Shown here piece by piece: positions 15,711 through 24,101 of a DNA stretch of 64,000 bases; position 1 is the first letter of the stretch, and each line of letters begins with the position of its first letter. The notes under the pieces are model-generated. The model was not told where the DNA came from. It made no database searches and worked only from the letters and a program-made list of their open reading frames with translations. Made by a program: the position numbers and the translations under genes. Source of the stretch: JAITWN01 sp050486285 (GTDB lineage Bacteria > Pseudomonadota > Gammaproteobacteria > SZUA-140); contig JBJHCZ010000006.1 of the NCBI GenBank assembly GCA_050486285.1, positions 1 through 64,000 of the forward strand, in the 5' to 3' direction.

Positions 15711-17102
15711 TCAATCACCGCTCATATCCTCGAGCAGCACACTGTCGAGGCTCAAGGCCTCGATTTCGGGCAAGGTGTGCCCGATCAGGCCGCGCATCTC
15801 ACCATACATACCGACCGTATTCGTCATGACGCGCTCGATCTGTTTTTCACGCTCCTTCCACAGCCGCTCCATCGCCCTGCGCTCGCGGTCGAGCTGTGTC
15901 TGCATAGCGGTGAAGGCCTCGGCAATGCCCTGCACCCGTTGGCGGAACTGGTCCCCGGCCAGATAGCGATACAGCATCTCGATCTTCTCCTGCTTCCCTT
16001 CCGACGAAGCATGGGCGTAGGCAACCTGGATCAGTTGCTCCCGCAATGCCGTCGCCAGCGCCGGCCAGACCCGGATGCTTGCGATCCAGACACCGTCGAT
16101 CTGTCCGAAGCCATTCACGTCCGGAGGCAGCGCGGCGGAAACGATCACAGCGATGTTCGCGCCGACGGAGCGCTGGTCTTCCTTCAGCTTCTCGAGCCAC
16201 AGCGGCTGCCAGTTGCGCGTGTTCTTGCTCTCCCAGATGATCGTGCCGCAAGGCTGTATACGGTGGTTACGCACGGTCTGGATCAGATCGGCGCCACGCA
16301 CACCCTTCGGTACCGGGCTGACGAGGTCCTGCGGGTATTGCTGTTCCAGACAGGACTGGATGTCCAGCTCCAGCACCTCGCCTTGCAGTTCCTGTGAACC
16401 AAGCTCGCTACGCCGCTTGGCCTCTTCAAGGGACTTGCGCAGATCGTTGATCTGCTTCTCCTTCTCCTTCAGTTTCAGCATTTGCTCTTCGGCCGCCGAC
16501 TTGCGGATCGAGTCTTCCAGCCGCTGCTTTTCCACTTCCAGCTTGCGCGCAACCTCGAGGTCCAGATCACGGGCGCGTTCTTCCAGCGAGGTTTTCTCCC
16601 GGCGCAGTGTGAGTTCTGCTGTCTGGGCCTTGCGTACCTTTTCTCGCTGCTCTGTAAGCTGCTGTTCCAGTGACTTGCGTTCCTGGAGTGTCTGTTCGCG
16701 GACGCGGGCCTCGGCTTGGTCAACGAGAACCTTGATCTTTTCCGCATTTTCTCGCCGCAGGCGTCCTTCGACTTCCAGCCGCGTCCGCTCAGCGAGCGTG
16801 CGGCTCTGCTCCTCCAGCTCCAGTGAGCGGCGCTTGAGCGCGATCTCACGCGCCTCGACCTCGCGAACACGCGTGGTCTGGTCATTCAGCTGTCGCTTTA
16901 CCGCATCGAGCTGCTGCTGCAGGTCTGTGCGTGCCCTGGCTTCCGCGGCCAATACCTCTGCCTTCAGGCGAGATTCATGCTCGGAGCGGATACCGGCCTC
17001 CAGTTGTGTACGGATACGCGCCGTCAGGGCCTCGTTCAACGGTATCTCATGACCGCATTCCGGGCAGGCAATGTTTGTGTCTGTCAATGCGCTCTTCTTC
17101 AC
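15711..17102 (-). CDS. DUF2130 protein: coiled coil plus PD-(D/E)XK-like domain
   Basis: This 463-aa protein has three parts. Residues 1-40 carry a half zinc-ribbon (NIACPECGHEIPL). Residues about 40-240 are a long charged coiled coil. Residues 240-360 are the DUF2130 domain. In that domain E242 (GEVLELDI), D272 (VRGADLI), E291/K293 (IIWESKNT) and Q310 (KLKEDQ) line up like a PD-(D/E)XK nuclease active site. The nuclease reading is my inference. The gene overlaps the CARF gene upstream by 4 bp and sits among type III genes, so it may be an accessory effector. DUF2130 genes also occur away from CRISPR, so the link could be opportunistic. Confidence 0.8.
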   Translation of the reverse strand: MKKSALTDTNIACPECGHEIPLNEALTARIRTQLEAGIRSEHESRLKAEVLAAEARARTDLQQQLDAVKRQLNDQTTRVREVEAREIALKRRSLELEEQSRTLAERTRLEVEGRLRRENAEKIKVLVDQAEARVREQTLQERKSLEQQLTEQREKVRKAQTAELTLRREKTSLEERARDLDLEVARKLEVEKQRLEDSIRKSAAEEQMLKLKEKEKQINDLRKSLEEAKRRSELGSQELQGEVLELDIQSCLEQQYPQDLVSPVPKGVRGADLIQTVRNHRIQPCGTIIWESKNTRNWQPLWLEKLKEDQRSVGANIAVIVSAALPPDVNGFGQIDGVWIASIRVWPALATALREQLIQVAYAHASSEGKQEKIEMLYRYLAGDQFRQRVQGIAEAFTAMQTQLDRERRAMERLWKEREKQIERVMTNTVGMYGEMRGLIGHTLPEIEALSLDSVLLEDMSGD

Positions 17103-18250
17103 TTTCGAATCTCGATCTGTTCCGGCCCAAGGGGCAGGAAATAGCGACTCTGTCCCCTCGGACCACTTCGGGAAATGGCATAGCGAGCTGCGGCGGTCTT
17201 TCCCAACACATCTTCGAATGCTGAATTGATGCGAGACTTGTGCGGCTCAAAATATTTTGCTGTCTTGATCGTCGAAGGGGCGCGCCAATCGAGCGCCTCT
17301 TCGATCCGGTCATAATCACCACTCATGGGATTGATAACCTTCTGCGCTGACTCCAGAAAATCTCTCGCAGCATCTTTGGTGCTCCAATCGATTTCAGGCT
17401 CTCCAGCCTGGACTTTGCGTGCAAACCAGAGCAGGATGGCAAACTCCGTGACACTGACTTCGACGCGCTGGTCGTCCGCAAATACGGTAAGTGCGGACAT
17501 ATCGAGTGCAAGTCGTGGTGGTTCTTGGGCACGGTTGGCAGCAGCAACGACCTCGGTCAGGTGTGCACGCCCTTCCAGCAGTCGCTTTGGCAAACCTGAT
17601 CTCATGCGCACAAATGGGATCGGCGCGAGATCAACCTTGGCGCCCCGCGCATCATAGGTAACCGTCTTCTCACCCTGGCGAACATCGATGGGGTATTCGC
17701 CGGGCGTGGGATAATAGAAATGCGGATTGTTCTCGAAGGGCTGAGAAACCAACACATGAGAAAGGCAATCCTGCTCACGTCCGTACAGGGAAAGGGCGTA
17801 GCCGAGGTAGTAGCCCATGGTTTTGCGGCCACCCGCGATGGACACGTGCAGAACCGACTCCATGTCGTTGGCCAGCTGACGCACCATGTCCGTAATGAAA
17901 TCTGCGGCGCGCTCGTTGTCATCCGGCGTACGGATGTCAGCCAGCGTCCCGTTTTCAGCAGGGATGGCATGAATATATTCGGGCGTAAAGGTAATGTCGG
18001 GGAGACGATAGTCGGCGCGCAAGCGATGAAACCAGCCCTTGGCCTCCGAAAGCAGGTTCAATCGGGCATTTTCCGCCCCTTGCGCGGTTGTGATGAGATG
18101 GATCTCCGTCGGAACGAATGCCGGCGATTGCTTCTGCGTCAGCGCATACAACGTCTCGGTCACAACCTGCGGCGACAGGCCGGTCACGGCGAGCAGGATC
18201 CGCCTGGGATAAGATGACGGCATTTGCGGGTTCATCGTTGCTGAATTCAT
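17099..18250 (-). CDS. CARF protein of the NE0113/Csm6 ring-nuclease family, with wHTH-like tail
   Basis: This 383-aa protein opens with RRILLAVTGLSPQVVTETLY (16-35) and has the CARF ligand loop HVSIAGGRKTMGYYLG (135-150), both signatures of the NE0113 type III family. Residues about 250-383 look like a winged helix (VEVSVTEFAILLWFARKV; INSAFEDVLG; a C-terminal SRYFLPL strand), so it may bind DNA in response to cyclic oligoadenylate or degrade that signal. No HEPN RxxxxH motif was seen. I chose the ATG at 18250 (AGGA 7 nt upstream); an ATG at 18268 overlapping the cas6 stop is the alternative. Confidence 0.85.
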   Translation of the reverse strand: MNSATMNPQMPSSYPRRILLAVTGLSPQVVTETLYALTQKQSPAFVPTEIHLITTAQGAENARLNLLSEAKGWFHRLRADYRLPDITFTPEYIHAIPAENGTLADIRTPDDNERAADFITDMVRQLANDMESVLHVSIAGGRKTMGYYLGYALSLYGREQDCLSHVLVSQPFENNPHFYYPTPGEYPIDVRQGEKTVTYDARGAKVDLAPIPFVRMRSGLPKRLLEGRAHLTEVVAAANRAQEPPRLALDMSALTVFADDQRVEVSVTEFAILLWFARKVQAGEPEIDWSTKDAARDFLESAQKVINPMSGDYDRIEEALDWRAPSTIKTAKYFEPHKSRINSAFEDVLGKTAAARYAISRSGPRGQSRYFLPLGPEQIEIRK

Positions 18251-18264
18251 GCCGTCATCCTGCG

Positions 18265-19293
18265 TCATTCGCCTGATACCGTCCCGGCTCGCAAGCTTGC
18301 AGCGACCAGACGGTACCTGCCGAGCCCCATACTGGTTCCCTTTCCGGCGTGAGCCCATTGCCCAAGCCACAGATATGGCCAGAATTTCTCAATTCCTGAT
18401 CGCTCGAGCTCCACCGAACCCAAGAGTCCGCCCATCTGCATAGCCGTCTTCTGCCGCGATGAGTAGCGTGTCAAGTCATGCCACTGCAAATCCTTAGCGA
18501 GCAATTCGACCTCATGGGCATCAGAGACCAAGGCTCGAAAATCTGTTTCATGAGGCGCATCGGTATGGAAATAAGTGAGCATCGAGATGCGGCGCATCAA
18601 CGCGATGAAGAGATTGGAGAAACGCAGATCGCCCGGTTTGACGATCTGCTCGGCGAATTTCAGGCGCAAGGGAGTCTCGATCTCGATCCTGATCAGATCA
18701 CCTGGCAGAGGAATTTCCGGAACGGAGGGTGGCTCGGCTTCCAGCCTCTCTCCTGGCTGATATATCACCTTCCACTTCGGCTTGGTCCAGTCGGTACGCT
18801 GCTCTACCGTTTCAAGCGTGAGCTCGGTGCGACTCCTGCCTATGCCTCGCCTGCCGGCCTCCTCGAGGGCGTGGAGCACATACGGGAGATACTGGTTGCC
18901 ACGTCCGAACAAGGTAAAACCGATTTCAAGCCTTCCGGTTGCCGACTGCTTCTGGTCAGGAAAAGCCAGATCAAATACATAGGGGTGAGGCGCGGCCTTG
19001 TACAAGCGCATCTTGCCTGCATCGGGCGGGGGAGGGGTCTCGAATATATAGGCGTAGGGGCAAGTGCGATACAGCAGGCACGGCTCACATCGTTTCAGCT
19101 GTGTCACACAGACGGCCTTTTTCAAGGCATGCCCGAATGCCCCGCGGACGGCTGAACCGAGGTAGCCGGAGCATTGCCCTGCCCCCGCCGCTCGAAACCA
19201 CACCCGGTATTGGCCCATGGGAAGGGCGAGCTTCTCCTCGCCTGCCTGTTCCGGCAAGACGGCGGTTGTCTGATCCATTAGCACAGGCCGCAT
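18265..19293 (-). CDS. cas6: Cas6 pre-crRNA processing endoribonuclease
   Basis: This RAMP ribonuclease of about 342 aa cuts the array transcript in the repeat. The C-terminal glycine loop GKGTSMGLGRYRL is the clearest Cas6 mark. GYLGSAVRGAFGHAL and the four-cysteine stretch CVTQLKRCEPCLLYRTCPYA are typical of the proteobacterial form. Since Cmr complexes lack their own processing enzyme, this gene supplies crRNA with the ATTAAGAC handle. It is first in the long minus-strand operon. Start choice is uncertain among 19329, 19293 and 19278; none has a strong ribosome site. Confidence 0.9.
   Translation of the reverse strand: MRPVLMDQTTAVLPEQAGEEKLALPMGQYRVWFRAAGAGQCSGYLGSAVRGAFGHALKKAVCVTQLKRCEPCLLYRTCPYAYIFETPPPPDAGKMRLYKAAPHPYVFDLAFPDQKQSATGRLEIGFTLFGRGNQYLPYVLHALEEAGRRGIGRSRTELTLETVEQRTDWTKPKWKVIYQPGERLEAEPPSVPEIPLPGDLIRIEIETPLRLKFAEQIVKPGDLRFSNLFIALMRRISMLTYFHTDAPHETDFRALVSDAHEVELLAKDLQWHDLTRYSSRQKTAMQMGGLLGSVELERSGIEKFWPYLWLGQWAHAGKGTSMGLGRYRLVAASLRAGTVSGE
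18291..18300. promoter_or_regulatory. GCAAGCTTGC palindrome (copy 3 of 4), inside the cas6 3' end
   Basis: This third copy lies within the last codons of cas6, 41 bp before the CARF gene start. Its flanks on the minus strand (CTGGTCGCT before, GAGCCGGGA after) resemble those of the copy at 5042. Confidence 0.4.
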
Positions 19294-19321
19294 CTTATCC
19301 CGGGCACACGACCACGCCCGG

Positions 19322-19339
19322 CCCCGCAAGCTTGCGGGG
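19322..19339. promoter_or_regulatory. Extended palindrome upstream of cas6 (copy 4 of 4)
   Basis: CCCCGCAAGCTTGCGGGG is an 18-bp perfect palindrome containing GCAAGCTTGC. It lies about 30 bp before the likely cas6 start, at the head of the whole operon. It is a good operator candidate. It could also form a hairpin, but there is no T-run to make it a terminator. Confidence 0.45.
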
Positions 19340-19576
19340 ATTTAGTGGCCCAAGCCCGATTTTAATGGTCTCCGGAACCGATCATGCGCAGCGCAGGTTC
19401 GCGCAGCATCCTTGCTAGCCACGATACCGCCCTGCCACGACTGGCTTCTTTCGAATGTCCGGTTCCCGCCTCTCTACCCGTCATAGGGTAGCGAAGTATG
19501 GGGCGTGGATCAAAGGAAATGAATTTGATCACCCCCGATGCGATTTGAGTTGCTCACGCATCAATTGCGAGATCCA
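19340..19576. other. Intergenic region at the head of the CRISPR operon
   Basis: No supported gene is visible. The region should contain the promoter for the minus-strand cas6-to-can2 operon and the end of the permease gene at 19577. A short imperfect repeat (CTACCCGTCATAGGGTAG, about 19477-19494) is present. It marks the change from the AT-richer CRISPR locus to the GC-rich backbone. Confidence 0.4.
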
Positions 19577-20368
19577 TCAAACCATCAGCATCCTCACTGC
19601 AACCGCCACCAGCAGCAGCGCAAACAACCGCTTCAGCAATTTTACCGGCAAGGTATGCGTCAGGTGCGCGCCGAGCGGCGCGGTCAGCACGCTGGCTGCG
19701 GCAATTGCGATCGCCGCGGGCCAGTGGATATAACCGGTGTTGCCGGGCGGCAGCTCGGCCATGCCGAGGCCCGCGATCATGTAAGCCAGCGTGCCGGCGA
19801 CCGCGATCGGCAGGCCGCAGGCGGCCGAGGTCGCGATCGCGTTGCGCAGTGGCGTGTTGCACCAGAGCAGAAACGGCGTCGTCAGCGTGCCGCCGCCGAT
19901 GCCGACCAGCATCGACAGACCGCCGATGCCGGCGCCGGCGGCGGTCATGCCGGGCATGCGCGGCAGGCCGCGGCTCGGCGAGGGTTGCAGGCCGAGGAGC
20001 ATCTGCGCGGCGATCAGCAGGACGAAGACGACGAAGACGTAGCGCAGTGCGTCGCTGCCCACGGCCTCGGCGAAGGCGACGCCGAGTGCGGCGCCGAGCA
20101 CGATGCCCGGCGTCAGGCGCAGGCACACCGGCCACAGGATCGCGCGATGACGCTGATGTCCCCAGATCGACGCGAGCGCGGTCACCGAGATCGTCGCCAG
20201 CGAGGTGCCGAGCGCCATCTGCATCATCGCCTCCGCCGCGAAGCCCTGCGCGGTGAAGATGAACACCAGCACCGGCACGATGATGAGCCCGCCGCCGATG
20301 CCGAACAGGCCGGCGAGCAGGCCGGTGCAGACGCCGAGCAGCAGATAGAGCAGGATCAGGGTCGTCAT
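19577..20368 (-). CDS. TauE/SafE (TSUP) family permease
   Basis: This membrane protein of about 263 aa has some seven to eight hydrophobic segments and the two TSUP repeats: LLAGLFGIGGGLIIVPVL near the N-terminus and GLSMLVGIGGGTLTTPFL in the middle. The family exports or imports sulfur-containing anions such as sulfite or sulfoacetate; the substrate cannot be told from sequence. The start at 20368 (MTTLILLY) puts the first helix at the N-terminus. It is probably not linked to the CRISPR genes next to it, because base composition changes sharply here. Confidence 0.9.
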   Translation of the reverse strand: MTTLILLYLLLGVCTGLLAGLFGIGGGLIIVPVLVFIFTAQGFAAEAMMQMALGTSLATISVTALASIWGHQRHRAILWPVCLRLTPGIVLGAALGVAFAEAVGSDALRYVFVVFVLLIAAQMLLGLQPSPSRGLPRMPGMTAAGAGIGGLSMLVGIGGGTLTTPFLLWCNTPLRNAIATSAACGLPIAVAGTLAYMIAGLGMAELPPGNTGYIHWPAAIAIAAASVLTAPLGAHLTHTLPVKLLKRLFALLLVAVAVRMLMV

Positions 20369-20431
20369 TCGCGCGGCGAATGCGGGGGGCATGCGCTGGC
20401 GGCGCTGACCGCGGCGGCGCCGGCGCGCGGG

Positions 20432-21796
20432 CTAGCCAATCCAGACCGTCTTGATGTTGACGAACTCGCGCAGGCCGTGAACCGACAGTTCGCGCCCGTA
20501 GCCGGAGTCCTTGACGCCGCCGAAGGGCAGGCGCGGATCGCTCCTGACGATGCCGTTGACGAAGGCGCCGCCGCATTGCAGGCGGCGCGCGATCGCCTCG
20601 CCGCGCGCGAGGTCGCGTGTCCACACGCTGCCGCCGAGGCCGAAGCGCGAGGCATTCGCGACCGCGACCGCCTCGTCGGCATCACGCACGCGGATCACGC
20701 CCGCGACCGGTCCGAACAGCTCCTCGTCGAAGGCGGGCATGCCGGCCGTGACGCGATCGAGGATCGTCGCCGGATAGTAGAACCCGGCGCCGGACAGCGG
20801 CGCGCCGCCGCGGACGATCTCCGCGCCGAGCGCGACGCTCTGCTGCACCTGGTGATGCAACTCGTCGCGCAGGTCGGCGCGGGCGAGCGGCGCGAGCTTC
20901 GTGGCGGCAGTGAACGGATCACCGCTCACGAGCGCGCCCACGGCCTCGCTGAAGGCGGCGACGAAGTCATCGGCAATCGCCTCGACGACGATGAAGCGCT
21001 TCGCCGCGATGCAGCTCTGTCCGGCATTCATGAAGCGCGCGGCGACGGCGTTCTTCACGGTAGGCGCGAGATCGGCATCCTCGAGCACGATGAAGGCATC
21101 GGAGCCGCCGAGCTCGAGTACGGTCTTCTTCAGCGCCGCGCCGGCCGTGGCCGCGACCTGGCGGCCGGCCGGTTCGCTGCCGGTCAGCGTCACGGCGCGC
21201 ACGCGCGGGTCCTCGATGACACGGGCGACGCCCGAGGCGGGGATCATCAGCGTCGTGAAGACGCCGTCGGGCGCGCCGGCCTCGCGCAGGATCTGCTCGA
21301 TCGCGAGCGCGCATTGCGGTACGTTCGACGCGTGCTTGAGCAGCGCGACGTTGCCGGCAACGAGCGCCGGCGCCGCGAAGCGGAATACCTGCCAGAACGG
21401 GAAATTCCACGGCATCACCGCGAGTACCGGCCCGAGCGGCTGCCAGGCGATGAAGCTGCGGCGGGCATCGGAGGCAATCTCGGTATCGGCGAGAAATGCG
21501 GCGGCATGGTCGGCGTAGTAATCGCAGCCCAGCGCGCATTTTTCGATCTCGGCGCGCGCCTCGCCGATCAGCTTGCCCATCTCGAGCGTGATCAGCCGCG
21601 CCAGCTCGTCCTTGCGCGCGCGCAGCACGCCGGCCGCCGCGCGCAGGGTCGCGCAGCGGCGCTCGAGCGCGGTACCGGCCCAGAGCGGGGCAGCGTGCGC
21701 CGCGGCGGCGAGCGCGGCCTCGACGCGGGTCTCGTCCCAGGCATCGAAGCTGCCGAGCCTGCGTCCATCGGCGGGATTGATCGATTCGAACGCCAT
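20432..21796 (-). CDS. NAD(P)-dependent succinate-semialdehyde-type dehydrogenase
   Basis: This aldehyde dehydrogenase of about 454 aa has the catalytic Cys in NAGQSCIAAKRF, the general-base Glu in VLELGGSDAF, and the cofactor block PLGPVLAVMPWNFPFWQVFR. The last motif and the short length fit the GabD/Sad (succinate semialdehyde) group, so it probably oxidises succinate semialdehyde to succinate. The start MAFESINPADGRRL at 21796 is the natural family start; the longer frame to 21856 adds a non-conserved segment. The gene is divergent from the epimerase at 21887. Confidence 0.9.
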   Translation of the reverse strand: MAFESINPADGRRLGSFDAWDETRVEAALAAAAHAAPLWAGTALERRCATLRAAAGVLRARKDELARLITLEMGKLIGEARAEIEKCALGCDYYADHAAAFLADTEIASDARRSFIAWQPLGPVLAVMPWNFPFWQVFRFAAPALVAGNVALLKHASNVPQCALAIEQILREAGAPDGVFTTLMIPASGVARVIEDPRVRAVTLTGSEPAGRQVAATAGAALKKTVLELGGSDAFIVLEDADLAPTVKNAVAARFMNAGQSCIAAKRFIVVEAIADDFVAAFSEAVGALVSGDPFTAATKLAPLARADLRDELHHQVQQSVALGAEIVRGGAPLSGAGFYYPATILDRVTAGMPAFDEELFGPVAGVIRVRDADEAVAVANASRFGLGGSVWTRDLARGEAIARRLQCGGAFVNGIVRSDPRLPFGGVKDSGYGRELSVHGLREFVNIKTVWIG

Positions 21797-21886
21797 TGCA
21801 ACCCGAAGCTTAGCACAGGCGGCGCTGACAAGGCGGACCGGCTGGACTAGAATCACGGATCATCGACCGTGCGGAGGAAGCAGCAC

Positions 21887-22858
21887 ATGCAAGTGACATT
21901 CGAGCGGGCCGTGAAGCCGAGGATCTGCGTGCTCGGCGGCACCGGCTTCGTCGGCCAGCACCTCGCCGCGCTGCTCGCGGATCGCGGTTACCGGGTCCGG
22001 ATCGCGACGCGCCGCAGCGAACGGCATCGCGCGCTGCGCGTGTTGCCCGGCGTCGAGCTGGTGCAGGCGGACATCCACGACACCGCCGAATTGCGCCACC
22101 TGCTGACGGGCTGCGAGGCGGCGGTCAATCTCGCGGCGATCCTGAACGAGCGCAGAAAGGGCGATTTCGACGCGATGCACGTCCGCCTGCCGCGCAATCT
22201 CGCCCACGCCTGCGAGGAGGCCGGCGTCGGCCGGCTGCTGCACATGAGCGCGCTGAACGCCGGCGCCGGCGAGAGCCGCTATCTGAAGAGCAAGGGCGAG
22301 GGCGAGGACCTGGTCCACACTTTCAGCAAGCTCGCGGTGACGAGCTTCCGGCCATCGGTGATCTTCGGCCCCGACGATCACTTCTTCAACCGTTTCGCGA
22401 AGCTGCTGAAGATCTCGCCGCTGATGTTCCCGCTCGCCTGCCCGAACGCGCGCTTCGCGCCGGTGTTCGTCGGCGACGTCGTGCAGGCGATGCTGTATGC
22501 GCTGGAGCACCCGGTGACGATCGGCCAGCGCTACGATCTCTGCGGCCCGCGTGCGTATACCTTGTTGCGGCTGGTCAGATATACCGCCGAGTTACTCGGC
22601 ATCCATCGCGGCATCATCGCGCTCGGCGACGGCGCATCGCGCTTGCAGGCGCGCTTCATGGGCCTCTTGCCCGGCAAGCCGTTCACGATGGACAACTACC
22701 TGTCGATGCGGACCGATGCCGTGTGCCGCGACGGCTTCCCGCCGTCGTTCGGCATCACGCCGTCGCCGGTCGAGTCGATCGTGCCGGTCTATCTCGGTCA
22801 CAATGATCAGCGCAGCCGCTTCGATGCCTGGCGGCGGGTCGCGCGACACTCCTATTGA
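21887..22858 (+). CDS. NDUFA9-like NAD-dependent epimerase/dehydratase
   Basis: This 323-aa Rossmann-fold protein has the dinucleotide loop VLGGTGFVGQHL near the N-terminus and a reduced SDR active site (SALNAGAG; Tyr in SRYLKSKGEGE gives the YxxxK). It resembles the complex I NDUFA9 subfamily common in proteobacteria, often placed next to cca as here. The role may be quinone or lipid related and is not established. The ATG at 21887 has GGAGGA 10 nt upstream. It lies 4 bp before cca, so they likely share a transcript. Confidence 0.88.
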   Translation: MQVTFERAVKPRICVLGGTGFVGQHLAALLADRGYRVRIATRRSERHRALRVLPGVELVQADIHDTAELRHLLTGCEAAVNLAAILNERRKGDFDAMHVRLPRNLAHACEEAGVGRLLHMSALNAGAGESRYLKSKGEGEDLVHTFSKLAVTSFRPSVIFGPDDHFFNRFAKLLKISPLMFPLACPNARFAPVFVGDVVQAMLYALEHPVTIGQRYDLCGPRAYTLLRLVRYTAELLGIHRGIIALGDGASRLQARFMGLLPGKPFTMDNYLSMRTDAVCRDGFPPSFGITPSPVESIVPVYLGHNDQRSRFDAWRRVARHSY

Positions 22859-22862
22859 TTGA

Positions 22863-24101
22863 ATGAAGATCTACGTCGTCGGCGGCGCGGTGCGGGACCG
22901 GTTGCTCGGGCTCCCGGTGAAGGATCGCGACTGGGTCGTCGTCGGCGCGACGCCGGAGGAGATGCTCCGCAAGGGCTTTCGCCAGGTCGGCAAGGACTTC
23001 CCGGTCTTCCTGCACCCGAAGACCCATGAGGAATATGCGCTCGCGCGCACCGAACGCAAGACCGGGCCGGGCTACACCGGTTTCTCGGTGCATGCGGCGC
23101 CCGACGTCACGCTCGAAGAGGATCTGATCCGACGCGACCTGACGGTCAACGCGATGGCCGAGGATGAGGACGGCGTGCTGATCGATCCCTTTGGCGGCAC
23201 GGCGGATCTCGAACGGCGCGTGCTGCGCCATGTCTCGCCGGCCTTCGCCGAGGACCCGCTGCGTATCCTGCGCGTCGCGCGCTTCGCCGCGCGCTTCGCG
23301 CCGCTCGGCTTCCTCGTCGCCGAGGAGACGCTGTTGCTGATGCGGGCGATCGTCGAGGCCGGCGAGGTCGGGGCGCTGGTGCCGGAGCGGGTCTGGCAGG
23401 AGACCGCGCGTGCGCTCGACGAGGCGCAGCCGTCGGCGTATTTCGAGGTGCTGCACGCCTGCGGCGCGCTCGCGGTGATCGCGCCGGAGATCGATCGCCT
23501 GTGGGGCGTGCCGCAGTCGCCGGAGCATCACCCCGAGATCGACACCGGCGTGCACACGATGATGGTGCTGGAGGCGGCGGCGCGGCTGACGGCCGATACC
23601 GCGGTGCGTTTCGCGGCGCTGACCCACGACCTCGGCAAGGGCACGACGCCGGCATCGGAATGGCCGCGGCATCCCGGTCACGAGGAACGCAGCGTCGCGC
23701 TGGTCGGCGAATTATGCGCGCGGCTGCGCGTGCCGAACGAGCATCGCGAACTGGCGCTGCTGGCCGCGCGCTATCACGGCGATTGTCATCGCGCGCTCGA
23801 GATCCCGCCCGGCGCGGTGCTCGCGCTGCTCGAAGGGCTCGACGCCTTTCGCCGGCCCGGCCGCTTCGAGCAGTTCCTGCTCGCCTGCGAGGCCGATTCG
23901 CGTGGCCGGCCGGGCTATGAGGCGCTCGAGTATCCGCAGGCGGCCTGGCTCCGGCGCGCACGCGAGGCCGCGGCCGACATCAGCGGCGCCGAACTTTCGC
24001 GCACCGGACTGACCGGCAAGGCGCTCGGCGCGGCGCTGTCTGAACAACGCGCCGGCGCGATCGCCGCGCTCGCGCGCGCGGAAGGCCGGACGACGCCATG
24101 A
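22863..24101 (+). CDS. cca: CCA-adding enzyme (tRNA nucleotidyltransferase)
   Basis: This 412-aa enzyme adds or repairs the CCA end of tRNA. The class II polymerase head is plain: VGGAVRDRLLGLPVKDRDWV, with the metal-binding DRD, and RRDLTVNAMA. The C-terminal HD phosphohydrolase part is present (AALTHDLGKGTTP), as in E. coli-type multifunctional Cca. Length agrees with that class. It is downstream of the epimerase and overlaps the next gene by 4 bp (ATGA). Confidence 0.97.
   Translation: MKIYVVGGAVRDRLLGLPVKDRDWVVVGATPEEMLRKGFRQVGKDFPVFLHPKTHEEYALARTERKTGPGYTGFSVHAAPDVTLEEDLIRRDLTVNAMAEDEDGVLIDPFGGTADLERRVLRHVSPAFAEDPLRILRVARFAARFAPLGFLVAEETLLLMRAIVEAGEVGALVPERVWQETARALDEAQPSAYFEVLHACGALAVIAPEIDRLWGVPQSPEHHPEIDTGVHTMMVLEAAARLTADTAVRFAALTHDLGKGTTPASEWPRHPGHEERSVALVGELCARLRVPNEHRELALLAARYHGDCHRALEIPPGAVLALLEGLDAFRRPGRFEQFLLACEADSRGRPGYEALEYPQAAWLRRAREAAADISGAELSRTGLTGKALGAALSEQRAGAIAALARAEGRTTP

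Noticed and set aside
19538..21850. 770-codon open frame antisense to the permease and aldehyde dehydrogenase
   Set aside because: It is a GC-rich shadow frame. Both genes on the other strand have complete family motifs.
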